DNA from: Citrobacter sp. MGH106
Lineage (GTDB): Bacteria; Pseudomonadota; Gammaproteobacteria; Enterobacterales; Enterobacteriaceae
Assembly (NCBI RefSeq): GCF_001037495.1
Contig: NZ_KQ089822.1
Location: forward strand, 2,591,403 to 2,655,402
DNA length: 64,000 bases
Reading direction: 5' to 3'
Of the stretch, positions 33,973 through 45,326 are shown one piece after another. The translations under genes and the position numbers were made by a program. Each line of letters opens with the position of its first letter. Within the stretch, counting starts at the first letter, position 1. The notes beneath the pieces were generated by a model. That model did not search any database, was not told where the DNA came from, and was given only the letters and a program-made list of their open reading frames with translations.

Positions 33973-34632
33973 ATGCAAACGTTTAAACGAGGAATAGCCG
34001 TGGCAGCGCTGCTGTTCAGTCCCCTGACGCTGGCGCAAGACCTCAATTCGCAGTTAACGGCATGGTTTTCAGAACGGCTGTCGGGGTTCAGTGATGAAGT
34101 GGTTGTCACTGTTCGCACACCGCCTAACCTGCGACCGGGCTGTGAGCAGCCGACGTTGAGCGTAGCTGGAAGCGCGAAGTTATGGGGCAATGTGAACGTC
34201 CTGGCCAGGTGTCCCAATGAAAAACGCTACCTGCAGGTGAATGTACAAGCCACGGGCAACTACGTAGTCGCCGCCGCTCCCATTGCACGAGGCAGCGCGC
34301 TTAACGCATCCAGCGTGACCTTAAAACGCGGTCGGCTGGACCAACTTCCGCCACGAACCGTTCTGGATATTAATCAGGTCCAGGATGCCGTAAGCCTACG
34401 CGACCTGGTCTCTGGCCAGCCGCTACAGCTGACGATGTTGCGTCAGGCATGGCGGATAAAAGCCGGCCAGCGCGTTCTGGTTATCGCAAACGGCGAGGGC
34501 TTTCGCGTGAATGCAGAAGGTAAAGCGCTGAATAATGCGGCCGTCGCGCAAAACGCGAGAGTGCGGATGCTTTCAGGACAGGTGGTGAGCGGAGTCGTCG
34601 ATTCTGATGGGAATATTCTTATTAACCTATAA
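33973..34632 (+). CDS. flgA: Flagellar P-ring assembly chaperone FlgA
   Basis: Periplasmic chaperone needed for P-ring assembly from FlgI. The 219-aa start MQTFKRGIAVAALLF is chosen because it gives a signal peptide (cleavage after TLAQ, about residue 20) and the E. coli length; 48 upstream in-frame codons run through the regulatory region. Two cysteines ('RPGCEQP' and 'VLARCPN') and the C-terminal SAF domain ending 'VVDSDGNILINL' are conserved. Confidence 0.95.
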   Translation: MQTFKRGIAVAALLFSPLTLAQDLNSQLTAWFSERLSGFSDEVVVTVRTPPNLRPGCEQPTLSVAGSAKLWGNVNVLARCPNEKRYLQVNVQATGNYVVAAAPIARGSALNASSVTLKRGRLDQLPPRTVLDINQVQDAVSLRDLVSGQPLQLTMLRQAWRIKAGQRVLVIANGEGFRVNAEGKALNNAAVAQNARVRMLSGQVVSGVVDSDGNILINL

Positions 34633-34637
34633 TAGGT

Positions 34638-34664
34638 TAAAGATTTTTTAGCGGATGCCGATAG
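34638..34664 (+). promoter_or_regulatory. Sigma-28 (FliA) promoter of flgMN
   Basis: TAAAGATT and GCCGATAG are separated by exactly 11 bases, against the consensus TAAAGTTT-N11-GCCGATAA (seven of eight in the -10). This is the class 3 promoter that lets sigma-28 drive its own antagonist FlgM. Confidence 0.92.
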
Positions 34665-34724
34665 ATAATCAACCAATGATTAAAGCGGGTCGCTATAGCG
34701 TAACCCCTCGATGAGGATAAAAAA

Positions 34725-35018
34725 ATGAGCATTGATCGTACCTCACCATTGAAGCCAGTAAGCACTGTCCAACCACGCGAAACCAGCGACACGCCGGTAC
34801 AAAAAGCGCGGAAGGAAAAAACATCAGCGACCAACAGCACCAGTGTGATGTTAAGCGACGCTCAGGCCAAGCTGATGCAACCCGGTACCAATGACATCAA
34901 TATGGAGCGTGTTGAAGCATTGAAAATCGCGATCCGTAACGGTGAGCTGAAAATGGACACTGGGAAAATTGCAGACTCGCTGATCCGCGAGGCACAGAGC
35001 TACCTACAGAGTAAATAA
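34725..35018 (+). CDS. flgM: Anti-sigma-28 factor FlgM
   Basis: Binds and inhibits FliA until the hook is finished, then is exported through the flagellar type III channel. The 97-aa protein begins [19 protein letters not shown] and its C-terminal half ('[21 protein letters not shown]...[13 protein letters not shown]') is the sigma-28-binding region. It is intrinsically disordered in its N-terminal half. AGGATAA precedes the ATG. Confidence 0.96.
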   Translation: MSIDRTSPLKPVSTVQPRETSDTPVQKARKEKTSATNSTSVMLSDAQAKLMQPGTNDINMERVEALKIAIRNGELKMDTGKIADSLIREAQSYLQSK

Positions 35019-35021
35019 AGT

Positions 35022-35444
35022 ATGACTCGCTTGTCAGAAATACTTGATCAGATGACGACCGTCCTCAATGACCTGAAAACAGTGATGGATGCTGAACAGC
35101 AGCAGCTTTCCGCGGGCCATATCAACGGTAACCAGCTACAGCGTATTACAGAAGAAAAAAGCTCTTTACTGGCGACCCTGGATTATCTGGAACAGCAGCG
35201 ACGTCTCGAGCACGACTCGACGCGCAGCGCCAACGATGAGATAGCCGAGCGCTGGCAGACCATCACGAACAAAACACAGCATTTACGCGATCTCAACCAA
35301 CATAATGGTTGGCTCCTGGAAGGGCAGATCGAGCGTAATCAACAGGCGATCAAGGTGCTGAAACCGCACCAGGAACCGACTCTGTATGGCGCTAATGGCC
35401 AAACCTCTGCGACGCATCGCGGCGGGAAAAAAATCTCTATCTGA
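35022..35444 (+). CDS. flgN: Flagellar export chaperone FlgN
   Basis: Cytoplasmic chaperone for the junction proteins FlgK and FlgL. The 140-aa, largely alpha-helical protein starts 'MTRLSEILDQMTTVLNDLKTV' and its C-terminal half contains the cargo-binding helix. It starts three bases after flgM. Confidence 0.95.
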   Translation: MTRLSEILDQMTTVLNDLKTVMDAEQQQLSAGHINGNQLQRITEEKSSLLATLDYLEQQRRLEHDSTRSANDEIAERWQTITNKTQHLRDLNQHNGWLLEGQIERNQQAIKVLKPHQEPTLYGANGQTSATHRGGKKISI

Positions 35445-35453
35445 TATTGCGAT

Positions 35454-35487
35454 AAGGGGAGCCACCTGACGGCAACTCCCCCTTTCT
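35454..35487 (+). terminator. flgMN terminator
   Basis: An interrupted stem AAGGGGAG...CTCCCCCTT followed by TCTGTT lies after flgN and before the convergent murJ stop. Pairing is good; the T-tract is short. Confidence 0.65.
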
Positions 35488-35488
35488 G

Positions 35489-37024
<1,536 letters not shown>

Positions 37025-37071
37025 CTATTTTATATTCCAGACCCTGGAGCAAAACCCCGCATGGCGAAACC

Positions 37072-37155
37072 GTAGACCAGATAACGCATTTAAGCGGTCA
37101 TCCGGCAACATCACCGCACCCGATGGAGACGCATAAAAGTCTTATCAGGCAAACA
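37072..37155. repeat. REP-like palindromic sequence upstream of murJ
   Basis: The murJ-mviM gap contains GGTCATCCGGCAACATC and GACGCATAAAAGTCTTATCAGGC, resembling REP units in opposite orientation. The copies are diverged, so classification is tentative. The rest of the 239-base gap shows no other clear feature. Confidence 0.5.
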
Positions 37156-37263
37156 GTTCACCCCACAGGTTGCCATCATTCACTGTTAGAAAGAGGAGTT
37201 ATTTTGAGTGGGCATATAGTACCTGGATTACGATGAATTACTACCGCCAGATGTTACAGGGGG

Positions 37264-38187
37264 TTATTCAGCCATGGCATCCCGCCACAGCTTTTCGACC
37301 ACGCGCTGAGCCAGAATCGCCTGTTCACCCGCCGTCTCAGGAACCGTCTGATTTTGCACGCATTCAATAAAGTGACGCGCGCATCCGGCAAAGCCACGTT
37401 GTTCCAGGGTTGTTTGCCAGCCTGGAACCGGCTTGTGTACTACGCCCTGTCCACGCTCCTCACGCCATTCCCGCATATCAGTAACGTCTATTAATCCTCC
37501 GTTCATCACCACCTGTACACTTTCTCGTTGGCTGCCCGCCCGACGATGCATACTGGTGGTTACTTGCACCTGACCCGCAGAAAAATGGTGTTCGGCATAA
37601 AGCATCGCCCCGGATTCGTTGGTCAACAGCGTACCGCTATTTATCAAAGCCTCTCCCCCGGACAGCCACAGCGCGGTGTCCACGACGTGCAGATAATCAT
37701 CCAACAGCGTAAAACGCAGATCGTGCGGCCCAACACTATCCGTACGATGCTTGTCCATTCTGACAGAAGCAGCATCACCTAACTGCGCTTTTAAATCCCG
37801 GTAAAGCGGCGCAAACCGGCGATTGAAACCCACCATCAGCGTCAGTTTTTTCCGCGCCGCGAGTGCCACCAGTTGTTCAGCATCGCGCAAATTTTCCGCC
37901 AGGGGTTTATCCACGCAAACATGGATCCCGGCATTAAGCAATTCACTCACCACAGCATAATGTGTTGCGGTACTGGAATGGACAAAAACGGCATCGCAGG
38001 TTGCTGCCAGATTCGCCAGTGAATCAACGTATGGCATCCGCCAGGTTTCGCAAATACGCTCTGCTTTTTCCCGCGAAGGTGACCAGGCTCCCTGTAGTGT
38101 CCACTCCGGAGCCGCGCCAAGGACGGGTAACCAGGCTTTTTGCGCAATGCCGCCCAGCCCGACAACACCGATACGTAATTTTTTCAC
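37264..38187 (-). CDS. mviM: Gfo/Idh/MocA-family oxidoreductase MviM
   Basis: Predicted cytoplasmic NAD(P)-dependent oxidoreductase of unknown substrate, in the family of glucose-fructose oxidoreductase and inositol dehydrogenase. The 307-aa protein has the N-terminal Rossmann motif 'VGLGGIAQKAWLP' and 'CVDKPLAENLRDAEQL', the EKP-type motif with Asp instead of Glu (as in E. coli). It starts one base after the yceH stop, so the two are coupled. Despite the 'virulence' name no role is proven. Confidence 0.93.
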   Translation of the reverse strand: MKKLRIGVVGLGGIAQKAWLPVLGAAPEWTLQGAWSPSREKAERICETWRMPYVDSLANLAATCDAVFVHSSTATHYAVVSELLNAGIHVCVDKPLAENLRDAEQLVALAARKKLTLMVGFNRRFAPLYRDLKAQLGDAASVRMDKHRTDSVGPHDLRFTLLDDYLHVVDTALWLSGGEALINSGTLLTNESGAMLYAEHHFSAGQVQVTTSMHRRAGSQRESVQVVMNGGLIDVTDMREWREERGQGVVHKPVPGWQTTLEQRGFAGCARHFIECVQNQTVPETAGEQAILAQRVVEKLWRDAMAE

Positions 38188-38188
38188 A

Positions 38189-38836
38189 TTAGTCTCCCTG
38201 ATGCGCCAGTAGCGAATCGAGCCGCTGTTTTAGCTCTGCCACTTCAGTTTCCAGCGCCTCGACGCGCGCCTGCAAACCACCAGAAGCAGCCGGAGATTCA
38301 TCTGCCGTTGCGATCGGCTCATCAACTTCACCGCAAAACAGGTGCATATAACGGCTTTCGCGCTTACCGGGTTCACGTGCCAGACGGACAACATAAGGAC
38401 CATCTTCACGGGTGGCCAGTGTCTCCAGAGTCGATTCAACTTCTGCCATGTCACTGAATTCATACATACGGGATGCTCGACTACGCAACTCTCCGGGCGT
38501 TTGTGCGCCGCGCAATAATAACGTCGTAATTAACGCCACTTCTCCTGCACTGAGCTTCAGATTGCCAAACTCTGAGTTACAAAAGCGTTGCTCGTATTTG
38601 GTTACGCGATTACCAAACCCGCTTACAGTACGCAGAAAATGCCGTTTAACCAGGTTATCCAGTTGGTCCTGCACTTCCGATTCCGACAGGTTCATCACCG
38701 GTTCACGATTGGTTTTTTGATTGCAGGCGGTCACAACGCCATTCACGGAGAGCGGATACTGTTCTGGCGTTGTTACCTGCTTTTCCAGCAGACAGCCAAT
38801 CACGCGGGCTTCGGTGGCGGTTAATTCGTATTTCAT
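38189..38836 (-). CDS. yceH: DUF480 protein YceH
   Basis: Unknown function; family DUF480 (UPF0502) adopts tandem winged-helix folds. The 215-aa start [20 protein letters not shown] matches E. coli; four extra in-frame codons upstream are probably leader. A C-terminal coiled coil ('[23 protein letters not shown]') follows an Ala/Ser-rich variable linker. It is between rimJ and mviM in one apparent operon. Confidence 0.93.
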   Translation of the reverse strand: MKYELTATEARVIGCLLEKQVTTPEQYPLSVNGVVTACNQKTNREPVMNLSESEVQDQLDNLVKRHFLRTVSGFGNRVTKYEQRFCNSEFGNLKLSAGEVALITTLLLRGAQTPGELRSRASRMYEFSDMAEVESTLETLATREDGPYVVRLAREPGKRESRYMHLFCGEVDEPIATADESPAASGGLQARVEALETEVAELKQRLDSLLAHQGD

Positions 38837-38871
38837 CGTCTTCTCCATTAATCAGCCAATACAGCTGAAAC

Positions 38872-39456
38872 TTAGCGACCCGGGGTCCATTCTGATGTTG
38901 TCAACGCCGTTAGCACGTGATCGCGCCACTGCCCGTCAATCAGCAGGTAGTCTTTTGCATACCCTTCTTTTTCAAAACCAAGCCGCGCCAGCAAATCGCC
39001 GCTACGTTTATTATGTGGCATGTAATTCGCCATAATGCGGTGAATATGCTGTGAGCGCTGCATATAACGAATGGCCGCGGTTAAGGCTTCATACATCAGC
39101 CCCTGTCCCTGCCACTTCTGCGCAATGGAATAACCGAGATAACATGCATGAAAAGATCCACGCACGACGTTAGAGAAGTTCGCGACGCCGATGATCTCTT
39201 TCTCTTCTGGATCGAGCAACGCAAAATAATAAGCAGACCCTTGTTTATGAAATTCAGAGATCATACTCAGACGCGCCTGCCAGCCAGAAGGATAACAATG
39301 GCTTTCATCGCGAACAGGTTCCCAGGGTTTTAAGAAATGACGATTTTCTGCGTAATAATCTGCCAGACGCCAGGCATCACGCTCATGCACTAAACGCACG
39401 ACCAGGCGGTCCGTGGTTAAGCGCACTTTTGGCACGTTACTGCGATAGCCAAACAT
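38872..39456 (-). CDS. rimJ: Ribosomal-protein-S5-alanine N-acetyltransferase
   Basis: GNAT acetyltransferase that acetylates the N-terminal alanine of ribosomal protein S5 and also acts in ribosome maturation. The 194-aa protein starts [20 protein letters not shown] and has the acetyl-CoA region '[18 protein letters not shown]'. It probably heads the rimJ-yceH-mviM unit and is divergent from mdtH. Confidence 0.95.
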   Translation of the reverse strand: MFGYRSNVPKVRLTTDRLVVRLVHERDAWRLADYYAENRHFLKPWEPVRDESHCYPSGWQARLSMISEFHKQGSAYYFALLDPEEKEIIGVANFSNVVRGSFHACYLGYSIAQKWQGQGLMYEALTAAIRYMQRSQHIHRIMANYMPHNKRSGDLLARLGFEKEGYAKDYLLIDGQWRDHVLTALTTSEWTPGR

Positions 39457-39715
39457 TCTATACCTACTCCTTCCCGTAACGTCTTCAATACGCTATTTGC
39501 GATACTATACCTGTGCAAATACACCCTGTGAAAAGAGCAAAACATCATTTTTTGAATTATTCACACATTTTGATGAAAACTCTCTATCAAGACTGGCTTT
39601 TGATAAAAAAATATTGTTTCCCCAGGGGTGGGAAAAGATCAGACGACACCGCAGAATAGGAGGTGCTTATCTTTTAAACTCTAATCAGAGTGACGAGTTT
39701 TTCCCTGGAGGGGAA

Positions 39716-40924
39716 ATGTCGCAAGTTTCGCAGGCGAGGAACCTGGGTAAATATTTCCTGCTCATCGATAATATGTTGGTCGTACTGGGTTTCTTCGTCG
39801 TATTCCCGTTGATCTCTATTCGTTTCGTCGACCAAATGGGCTGGGCTGCCGTAATGGTTGGTATTGCGCTTGGATTACGCCAATTTATTCAGCAAGGGCT
39901 GGGTATTTTTGGCGGAGCGATTGCAGACCGTTTTGGTGCAAAACCGATGATTGTCACCGGCATGCTGATGCGCGCCGCCGGATTCGCCACTATGGGTATT
40001 GCCCATGAACCCTGGCTGCTGTGGTTTTCCTGTTTTCTCTCCGGATTAGGCGGCACACTGTTCGATCCTCCCCGCTCCGCGCTGGTGGTCAAACTGATCC
40101 GCCCGGAAAAACGTGGGCGTTTCTTCTCTATCCTGATGATGCAGGATAGTGCCGGCGCGGTCGTTGGTGCGTTACTCGGAAGCTGGCTGCTACAGTACGA
40201 CTTCCGACTGGTATGCGCCACGGGCGCGATTTTGTTTGTCCTGTGCGCAGCCTTTAATGCCTGGCTTCTCCCCGCGTGGAAACTGTCGACGGTGAAAATT
40301 CCGGTACGCGAAGGGATGAGTCACGTGATGCATGACAAGCGATTTGTCACCTATGTCCTGACATTAGCGGGTTATTACATGCTGGCGGTGCAGGTCATGC
40401 TGATGCTACCGATTATGGTTAACGATATTGCGGGTTCACCGTCCGCCGTGAAATGGATGTATGCCATTGAAGCATGCCTCTCCTTAACGCTGCTCTACCC
40501 GATTGCTCGCTGGAGTGAAAAGCGTTTTCGCCTGGAACACCGCCTGATGGCCGGTTTGTTGGTGATGTCTCTCAGTATGATGCCCATTGGTCTGGTCGGT
40601 AATTTACAGCAGCTTTTCACTCTGATCTGTACGTTCTATATCGGTTCCATTATTGCGGAACCAGCGCGGGAAACGCTCAGCGCATCGCTGGCGAATGCGC
40701 GGGCACGGGGGAGTTACATGGGCTTTAGTCGGCTGGGATTAGCTATCGGCGGCGCAATAGGTTACATCGGCGGCGGCTGGTTGTTTGACATGGGCAAAGC
40801 GTTGTCGCAACCCGAACTGCCATGGATGATGCTCGGGGTTATCGGCCTTATCACTTTTCTGGCTCTGGGCTGGCAGTTCAGCCACAAACGCACATCACGC
40901 GGTATGCTGGAGCCAGGTGCCTGA
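39716..40924 (+). CDS. mdtH: Multidrug efflux MFS transporter MdtH
   Basis: Drug:proton antiporter of the inner membrane; overexpression in E. coli gives quinolone resistance. The 402-aa start [19 protein letters not shown] follows GGAGGGGAA and matches E. coli length. Motif A is '[12 protein letters not shown]'; about 12 helices are apparent. The reading frame is open for 73 codons upstream to 39497, but that stretch lacks a ribosome site and looks like leader. Confidence 0.95.
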   Translation: MSQVSQARNLGKYFLLIDNMLVVLGFFVVFPLISIRFVDQMGWAAVMVGIALGLRQFIQQGLGIFGGAIADRFGAKPMIVTGMLMRAAGFATMGIAHEPWLLWFSCFLSGLGGTLFDPPRSALVVKLIRPEKRGRFFSILMMQDSAGAVVGALLGSWLLQYDFRLVCATGAILFVLCAAFNAWLLPAWKLSTVKIPVREGMSHVMHDKRFVTYVLTLAGYYMLAVQVMLMLPIMVNDIAGSPSAVKWMYAIEACLSLTLLYPIARWSEKRFRLEHRLMAGLLVMSLSMMPIGLVGNLQQLFTLICTFYIGSIIAEPARETLSASLANARARGSYMGFSRLGLAIGGAIGYIGGGWLFDMGKALSQPELPWMMLGVIGLITFLALGWQFSHKRTSRGMLEPGA

Positions 40925-41039
40925 TATTTAGCCAGCCGCATGGACACATTTTCAGTTTTTTCTGCTGGTGTCCGGCGTGCTGGTACTAGATGCTGCTTTG
41001 TGTCACGATTACGCCACAAGCATCATGTTGAGGAACCCC

Positions 41040-41600
41040 ATGAAAAAGTTTTTTTTTGCCGCTGCACTAATTGTCGGCGGCCTGTTGGTTGGTTGTAATC
41101 AACTCACGCAATACACGGTTAGCGAGCAAGAAATTAATCAGGCGCTGGCGAAACACAATAACTTTTCTAAAGACATTGGCTTGCCCGGTGTTGCTGAAGC
41201 ACATATTGTTCTGAGCAATCTCGCCAGTCAGATCGGTCGTGAAGAGCCGAATAAAGTGACCCTGACCGGGGATGCCAATCTGGATATGAACTCCCTGTTT
41301 GGCAGTCAGAAAGCGACCATGAAGCTGAAGTTAAAAGCATTGCCGGTCTTCAACAAAGAAAAAGGCGCTATCTATCTGCAAGAGATGGAAGTTGTTGATG
41401 CAACCGTCACACCGGAAAAAATGCAATCGGTTCTGCAAACCCTGATGCCTTATTTAAACCAGTCGCTGCGGAATTATTTCAATCAGCAACCGGCTTATAT
41501 CCTGCGAGAAGATAGCAGTAACGGCGAAGCGCTGGCGAAAAAGCTGGCCAAAGGTATTGAGGTGAAACCGGGAGAAATAATCATTCCGTTTACTGATTAA
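41040..41600 (+). CDS. yceB: Predicted lipoprotein YceB
   Basis: DUF1439 lipoprotein of 186 aa with lipobox LLVGC (lipidated Cys about residue 19). The next residues are Asn-Gln, not Asp, so outer-membrane targeting is predicted. The mature part resembles the tubular lipid-binding (TULIP-like) group, but its ligand and role are unknown. Start chosen because it yields the signal peptide; upstream codons lack a ribosome site. Confidence 0.92.
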   Translation: MKKFFFAAALIVGGLLVGCNQLTQYTVSEQEINQALAKHNNFSKDIGLPGVAEAHIVLSNLASQIGREEPNKVTLTGDANLDMNSLFGSQKATMKLKLKALPVFNKEKGAIYLQEMEVVDATVTPEKMQSVLQTLMPYLNQSLRNYFNQQPAYILREDSSNGEALAKKLAKGIEVKPGEIIIPFTD

Positions 41601-41609
41601 TAAAAATGA

Positions 41610-41632
41610 GGGTGCATCAGCACCCTTTTTTT
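41610..41632 (+). terminator. yceB terminator
   Basis: GGGTGC / GCACCC stem with ATCA loop followed by seven T, directly after yceB and before the pyrC promoter. Confidence 0.93.
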
Positions 41633-41639
41633 CGTGCAA

Positions 41640-41655
41640 ACGAAAACGTTTCCGC
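41640..41655. promoter_or_regulatory. PurR operator of pyrC
   Basis: ACGAAAACGTTTCCGC matches the PurR consensus ACGCAAACGTTTGCGT in 13 of 16 positions, with the intact central AAACGTTT. It is just upstream of pyrC, a PurR target in E. coli. Confidence 0.88.
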
Positions 41656-41668
41656 TTATCCTTTGTTT

Positions 41669-41695
41669 CCGGCAAAAATGACTATCCTCAGCCGG
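41669..41695 (+). promoter_or_regulatory. CTP-sensing leader hairpin of pyrC
   Basis: CCGGC at the predicted transcription start (41669-41673) can pair with GCCGG (41691-41695), which overlaps the GGAG ribosome site. In E. coli and Salmonella, high CTP makes transcription begin with C, completing this hairpin and blocking translation; low CTP shifts the start to G and frees it. All elements are present here. Confidence 0.85.
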
Positions 41696-41704
41696 AGCAT
41701 ATTG

Positions 41705-42751
41705 ATGACTGCACCATCCCAGGTTTTAAAGATCCGCCGCCCAGACGACTGGCATCTTCACTTTCGCGATGGCGACATGTTAAAAACTGTCGTGCCCTAT
41801 ACCAGTGAAATTTATGGGCGCGCGATTGTCATGCCCAACCTGGCACCGCCTGTCACTACGGTTGACGCCGCTATCGCGTACCGTCAGCGCATTCTTGACG
41901 CGGTGCCTGCCGGTCACGATTTCACCCCATTAATGACCTGCTACTTAACGGATACGCTGGATCCCAATGAGCTGGAGCGCGGATTCAAAGAAGGTGTATT
42001 CACTGCAGCCAAACTCTATCCGGCGAATGCCACCACCAACTCCACACACGGCGTGACATCTATTGATGCCATCATGCCAGTGCTGGAGCGGATGGAAAAA
42101 CTCGGCATGCCATTGCTGGTACATGGCGAAGTGACCCATGCGGACATCGATATTTTTGATCGCGAAGCGCGCTTTATTGAAACTGTGATGGAGCCATTGC
42201 GTCAGCGCCTGACCGCGCTGAAAGTCGTGTTTGAACATATCACCACCAAAGATGCAGCAGAGTACGTGCGTGACGGGAATGAATTCCTCGCAGCAACGAT
42301 AACGCCACAGCATTTAATGTTTAACCGCAACCATATGCTGGTAGGCGGAATTCGCCCGCATCTGTATTGCTTACCGATCCTCAAGCGTAACATCCACCAG
42401 CAGGCGCTGCGTGAACTGGTCGCCAGCGGTTTTACCCGCGCATTCCTTGGCACTGACTCGGCACCACATGCACGTCATCGCAAAGAGTCCAGTTGCGGCT
42501 GCGCGGGTTGTTTTAACGCACCGACCGCGCTGGGCAGTTATGCCACCGTATTCGAAGAGATGAATGCTCTGGCCCATTTTGAAGCCTTCTGCTCGCTTAA
42601 TGGCCCTCGATTCTACGGACTGCCGGTTAACGAAACCTTTATTGAACTGGTTAGAATTGAACAGCAGGTACCGGAGAGCATCGCGCTTGAAGATGACACA
42701 CTGGTCCCCTTCCTCGGCGGAGAAACGGTACGCTGGTCTGTAAAAAGATAA
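41705..42751 (+). CDS. pyrC: Dihydroorotase
   Basis: Zinc amidohydrolase of pyrimidine synthesis interconverting carbamoyl-aspartate and dihydroorotate. The 348-aa protein starts [20 protein letters not shown], with zinc ligands H17 and H19, the carboxylated lysine in '[13 protein letters not shown]', '[10 protein letters not shown]', 'FEHITTK' and the catalytic aspartate in 'FLGTDSAPH'. Residue 20 is Phe where E. coli has Leu. An in-frame extension to 41606 crosses the terminator and promoter and is not coding. Confidence 0.97.
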   Translation: MTAPSQVLKIRRPDDWHLHFRDGDMLKTVVPYTSEIYGRAIVMPNLAPPVTTVDAAIAYRQRILDAVPAGHDFTPLMTCYLTDTLDPNELERGFKEGVFTAAKLYPANATTNSTHGVTSIDAIMPVLERMEKLGMPLLVHGEVTHADIDIFDREARFIETVMEPLRQRLTALKVVFEHITTKDAAEYVRDGNEFLAATITPQHLMFNRNHMLVGGIRPHLYCLPILKRNIHQQALRELVASGFTRAFLGTDSAPHARHRKESSCGCAGCFNAPTALGSYATVFEEMNALAHFEAFCSLNGPRFYGLPVNETFIELVRIEQQVPESIALEDDTLVPFLGGETVRWSVKR

Positions 42752-42787
42752 AAAAAATATAGCCAACTGTTGTCAATTACTGAAGTT

Positions 42788-42807
42788 AACTGTATAAATA
42801 ACCAGTA
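42788..42807. promoter_or_regulatory. LexA box of dinI
   Basis: CTG-N10-CAG (CTGTATAAATAACCAG) with AT-rich centre, 20 bases upstream of the dinI ATG. It fits the SOS box and is nearly identical to that of E. coli dinI. Confidence 0.95.
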
Positions 42808-42826
42808 TATTCAACAGGGGGCTATT

Positions 42827-43072
42827 ATGCGTATTGAAGTCACTATTGCTAAAACTTCACCTTTGCCTGCCGGTGCGATTGACGCCCTGGCAGGTGAACT
42901 CTCCCGCCGTATTAACCATCATTTCCCGGATAACGAAGGTAATGTCACCGTTCGTTATGCCACCGCAAACAATCTGGCGGTCATTGGCGCGACCAAAGAG
43001 GACAAAGAACGCATCAGCGAGATCCTGCAGGAAACATGGGAAAGCGCAGATGACTGGTTCATCAATGAATAA
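42827..43072 (+). CDS. dinI: DNA-damage-inducible protein DinI
   Basis: SOS protein that binds and stabilises RecA filaments and modulates LexA and UmuD cleavage. The 81-aa protein starts MRIEVTIAKTSPLPAGAIDA and ends in the acidic helix 'ILQETWESADDWFINE' that contacts RecA. GGGGG precedes the ATG. The LexA box confirms SOS control. Confidence 0.97.
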   Translation: MRIEVTIAKTSPLPAGAIDALAGELSRRINHHFPDNEGNVTVRYATANNLAVIGATKEDKERISEILQETWESADDWFINE

Positions 43073-43098
43073 TAAATGATATGCAGTGATGTTTATTT

Positions 43099-43120
43099 GC
43101 CGGGTCGCCCCGGCTTTTTT
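43099..43120 (+). terminator. dinI terminator
   Basis: GCCGGG / CCCGGC stem with a TCGC loop followed by six T. The remaining sequence to bssS (43121-43412) is AT-rich, without genes, and contains the bssS promoter. Confidence 0.93.
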
Positions 43121-43334
43121 ACACACATTGCCTTTTAATCAATAGCGTAATCCTGCTACCAAAACGGGTAACGTTTATTTACGCAACTGATTATCTTTTA
43201 GCCTGAGCATCAAAATAACTGCATAACATGCCAAAAAAATATGAATAAGGTGCCGATTTATTGTTCGGATAACACTTAAAACATAAAATTTATGCGTCTC
43301 CCTCTTTAAATTTCCAGTGAATACCCATATTTAT

Positions 43335-43343
43335 TGATATACT
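43335..43343 (+). promoter_or_regulatory. Extended -10 promoter of bssS
   Basis: TGATATACT is an extended -10 (TGn plus TATACT, five of six to TATAAT). No good -35 is seen. The predicted leader to bssS is about 63 bases. Confidence 0.6.
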
Positions 43344-43412
43344 GAAGTTGCTTCAGAAAAAACGCATTGAACCTCGAAAACCGTTGTCTAGTAACACGAA
43401 TTAGGGGGCATG

Positions 43413-43667
43413 ATGGAAAAGAATAATGAAGTCATTCAGACTCATCCGCTTGTAGGATGGGACATCAGCACCGTTGATAGCTATGATGCGCTGATGCTGC
43501 GTTTGCACTACCAGACCCCGAATCGTCCGGACCCGGATGGGACTGAAGTTGGTCAAACGCTCTGGTTAACCACTGATGTTGCCAGGCAATTTATTTCGAT
43601 ATTAGAAGCAGGAATCGCCAAAATTGAATCAGGCGATTACCAGGTGAATGAGTATCAGCGTCATTAA
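43413..43667 (+). CDS. bssS: Biofilm regulator BssS
   Basis: Small cytoplasmic protein (84 aa) that in E. coli affects biofilm formation through indole and AI-2 signalling. It starts MEKNNEVIQTHPLVGWDIST; an ATG lies immediately before it (43410) but the second is used in E. coli. Only residues about 38-43 ('NRPDPDG') differ markedly. GGGGG precedes the start. Molecular function is unknown. Confidence 0.93.
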   Translation: MEKNNEVIQTHPLVGWDISTVDSYDALMLRLHYQTPNRPDPDGTEVGQTLWLTTDVARQFISILEAGIAKIESGDYQVNEYQRH

Positions 43668-43688
43668 ATCTGATGCACCCAACCATCA

Positions 43689-43715
43689 AAAGGCACCTTA
43701 ACGGTGCCTTTCTTA
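43689..43715 (+). terminator. bssS terminator
   Basis: AAAGGCACC / GGTGCCTTT stem with TTAAC loop followed by CTTATTT. Confidence 0.9.
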
Positions 43716-43781
43716 TTTCCTGGTTGAATAATGCTGGTCAGTTATTTACCCTGCAACTATCGCGATTGCAGAGAGAAGCGG

Positions 43782-44900
43782 ATGAAATACGACTTAATCA
43801 TTATTGGCAGCGGTTCCGTGGGTGCCGCAGCTGGATACTATGCCACTCGCGCCGGTCTGAATGTTCTGATGATCGATGCACATATGCCACCACATCAACA
43901 GGGCAGCCACCACGGCGACACACGATTAATTCGTCATGCGTATGGCGAAGGCGAAAAATACGTTCCGCTGGTACTGCGTGCGCAGACATTGTGGGATGAA
44001 CTCTCCACGCAAAATGAAGAACCCGTGTTTGTCCGTTCAGGTGTTATCAACCTCGGCCCGGCAGATTCAACCTTCTTATCTAACGTGGCGCAAAGCGCAA
44101 AACAGTGGCAGCTAAACGTTGAGCAACTGGACGCAGCCGCGATTATGGCGCGCTGGCCCGAAATCCGTGTACCTGAAAACTATATTGGCTTGTTTGAAGC
44201 AGAGTCAGGTTTTTTACGCAGTGAGCTAGCCATTAAAACCTGGATCCGTCTGGCTGAGGAAGCAGGCTGTGCACAGCTATTTAAATGTCCTGTCACCGCA
44301 ATTCATCATCATGATGATGGCGTCACGGTTGAAACAGCGGACGGAGACTACCATGCTAAAAAAGCGCTGATTAGCACCGGAACCTGGGTTCAGGCACTGG
44401 TGCCTGAACTGCCAATACAACCGGTGCGCAAAGTGTTTGCATGGTACCAGGCAGACGGGCGCTACAGCATTAAAAACAAATTCCCGGCATTTACCGGTGA
44501 GTTGCCGAATGGCGATCAGTATTACGGTTTCCCGGCTGAAAATGACGAGCTGAAGATTGGTAAACATAACGGCGGGCAGATCATCCATTCCGCCGAAGAG
44601 CGTAAACCGTTTGCCGCAGTTGCCAGCGATGGTTCCGAAGCTTTCCCATTCCTGCGTACTATTCTGCCCGGTGTTGGATGTTGCCTGCATGGTGCGTCCT
44701 GCACTTACGATAACTCTCCGGACGAAGACTTTATTATCGATACGCTGCCAGAGCATGACAATACGCTAATCATTACCGGGTTGAGCGGTCATGGCTTCAA
44801 ATTTGCCTCCGTGTTGGGGGAGATCGCTGCGGATTTCGCCCAGGACAAACCGTCAGCCTTTGACCTGTCCCCGTTCAAACTTACCCGTTTTAAACAATAA
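43782..44900 (+). CDS. solA: N-methyl-L-tryptophan oxidase
   Basis: FAD enzyme of the sarcosine-oxidase family that demethylates N-methyl-tryptophan to tryptophan, formaldehyde and H2O2. The 372-aa start [20 protein letters not shown] carries the Rossmann FAD motif GSGSVG. C307 in '[14 protein letters not shown]' aligns with the cysteine that attaches FAD covalently. '[16 protein letters not shown]'-type region (here [16 protein letters not shown]) is conserved. The 17 upstream in-frame codons lack support. Confidence 0.94.
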   Translation: MKYDLIIIGSGSVGAAAGYYATRAGLNVLMIDAHMPPHQQGSHHGDTRLIRHAYGEGEKYVPLVLRAQTLWDELSTQNEEPVFVRSGVINLGPADSTFLSNVAQSAKQWQLNVEQLDAAAIMARWPEIRVPENYIGLFEAESGFLRSELAIKTWIRLAEEAGCAQLFKCPVTAIHHHDDGVTVETADGDYHAKKALISTGTWVQALVPELPIQPVRKVFAWYQADGRYSIKNKFPAFTGELPNGDQYYGFPAENDELKIGKHNGGQIIHSAEERKPFAAVASDGSEAFPFLRTILPGVGCCLHGASCTYDNSPDEDFIIDTLPEHDNTLIITGLSGHGFKFASVLGEIAADFAQDKPSAFDLSPFKLTRFKQ

Positions 44901-44905
44901 TCACT

Positions 44906-44930
44906 AAATGGCCTCTCTGTGAGGCCATTT
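44906..44930 (+). terminator. solA terminator
   Basis: AAATGGCCTC / GAGGCCATTT stem with TCTGT loop followed by CTATTT. It lies immediately before the small yceO gene. Confidence 0.85.
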
Positions 44931-44950
44931 CTATTTAAGGAATACTTTTG

Positions 44951-45064
44951 ATGCGTCGCATCTTTCATTACCTGGTTAATAATATTCGCGAGCATTTTAT
45001 GCTCTACATTATTTTATGGTCACTGCTGGCCATTATGGACGTTATATATATTATGTTTTTCTGA
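44951..45064 (+). CDS. yceO: Small membrane protein YceO
   Basis: A 37-codon gene too short for usual ORF calling. [16 protein letters not shown] is followed by a single hydrophobic helix (about 18-37) ending in MFF. It aligns with the C-terminal 37 residues of E. coli YceO (46 aa); the nine extra N-terminal residues are not available here because an in-frame stop lies at 44936. AAGGA precedes the ATG by nine bases. Function is unknown; E. coli yceO has been linked to acid resistance and biofilm in mutant screens. The 262 bases after it to yceJ are AT-rich with no visible gene. Confidence 0.75.
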   Translation: MRRIFHYLVNNIREHFMLYIILWSLLAIMDVIYIMFF

Positions 45065-45326
45065 CCAAAGAATACTGACAGTAATTGACAAAAATTTAGA
45101 ATTTCTTAATTTTCATTGCAATAAACTGAATAACAAACAAACCAACAAACACCCTTAAATTAAGCCATAATCTGCCCACTCACACTAATCCGCTGATGTT
45201 TACCTTGTAAATAAATCAAATTTATTGAATTAAAAATAAATATCATCACCATTGTTATTTATTAGTTGCATTAATGTCTTTTTCACGCCATTTTCATTCA
45301 CTCCTGTAATATCTATCGGTGTGTTT

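Noticed and set aside
39497-39715. A 73-codon in-frame extension upstream of mdtH
   Set aside because: The internal ATG at 39716 has GGAGGGGAA and gives the known length; the extension has no family similarity.
41606-41704. In-frame extension of pyrC
   Set aside because: It would run through the yceB terminator, the PurR box and the promoter; the CTP-sensing hairpin requires the start at 41705.
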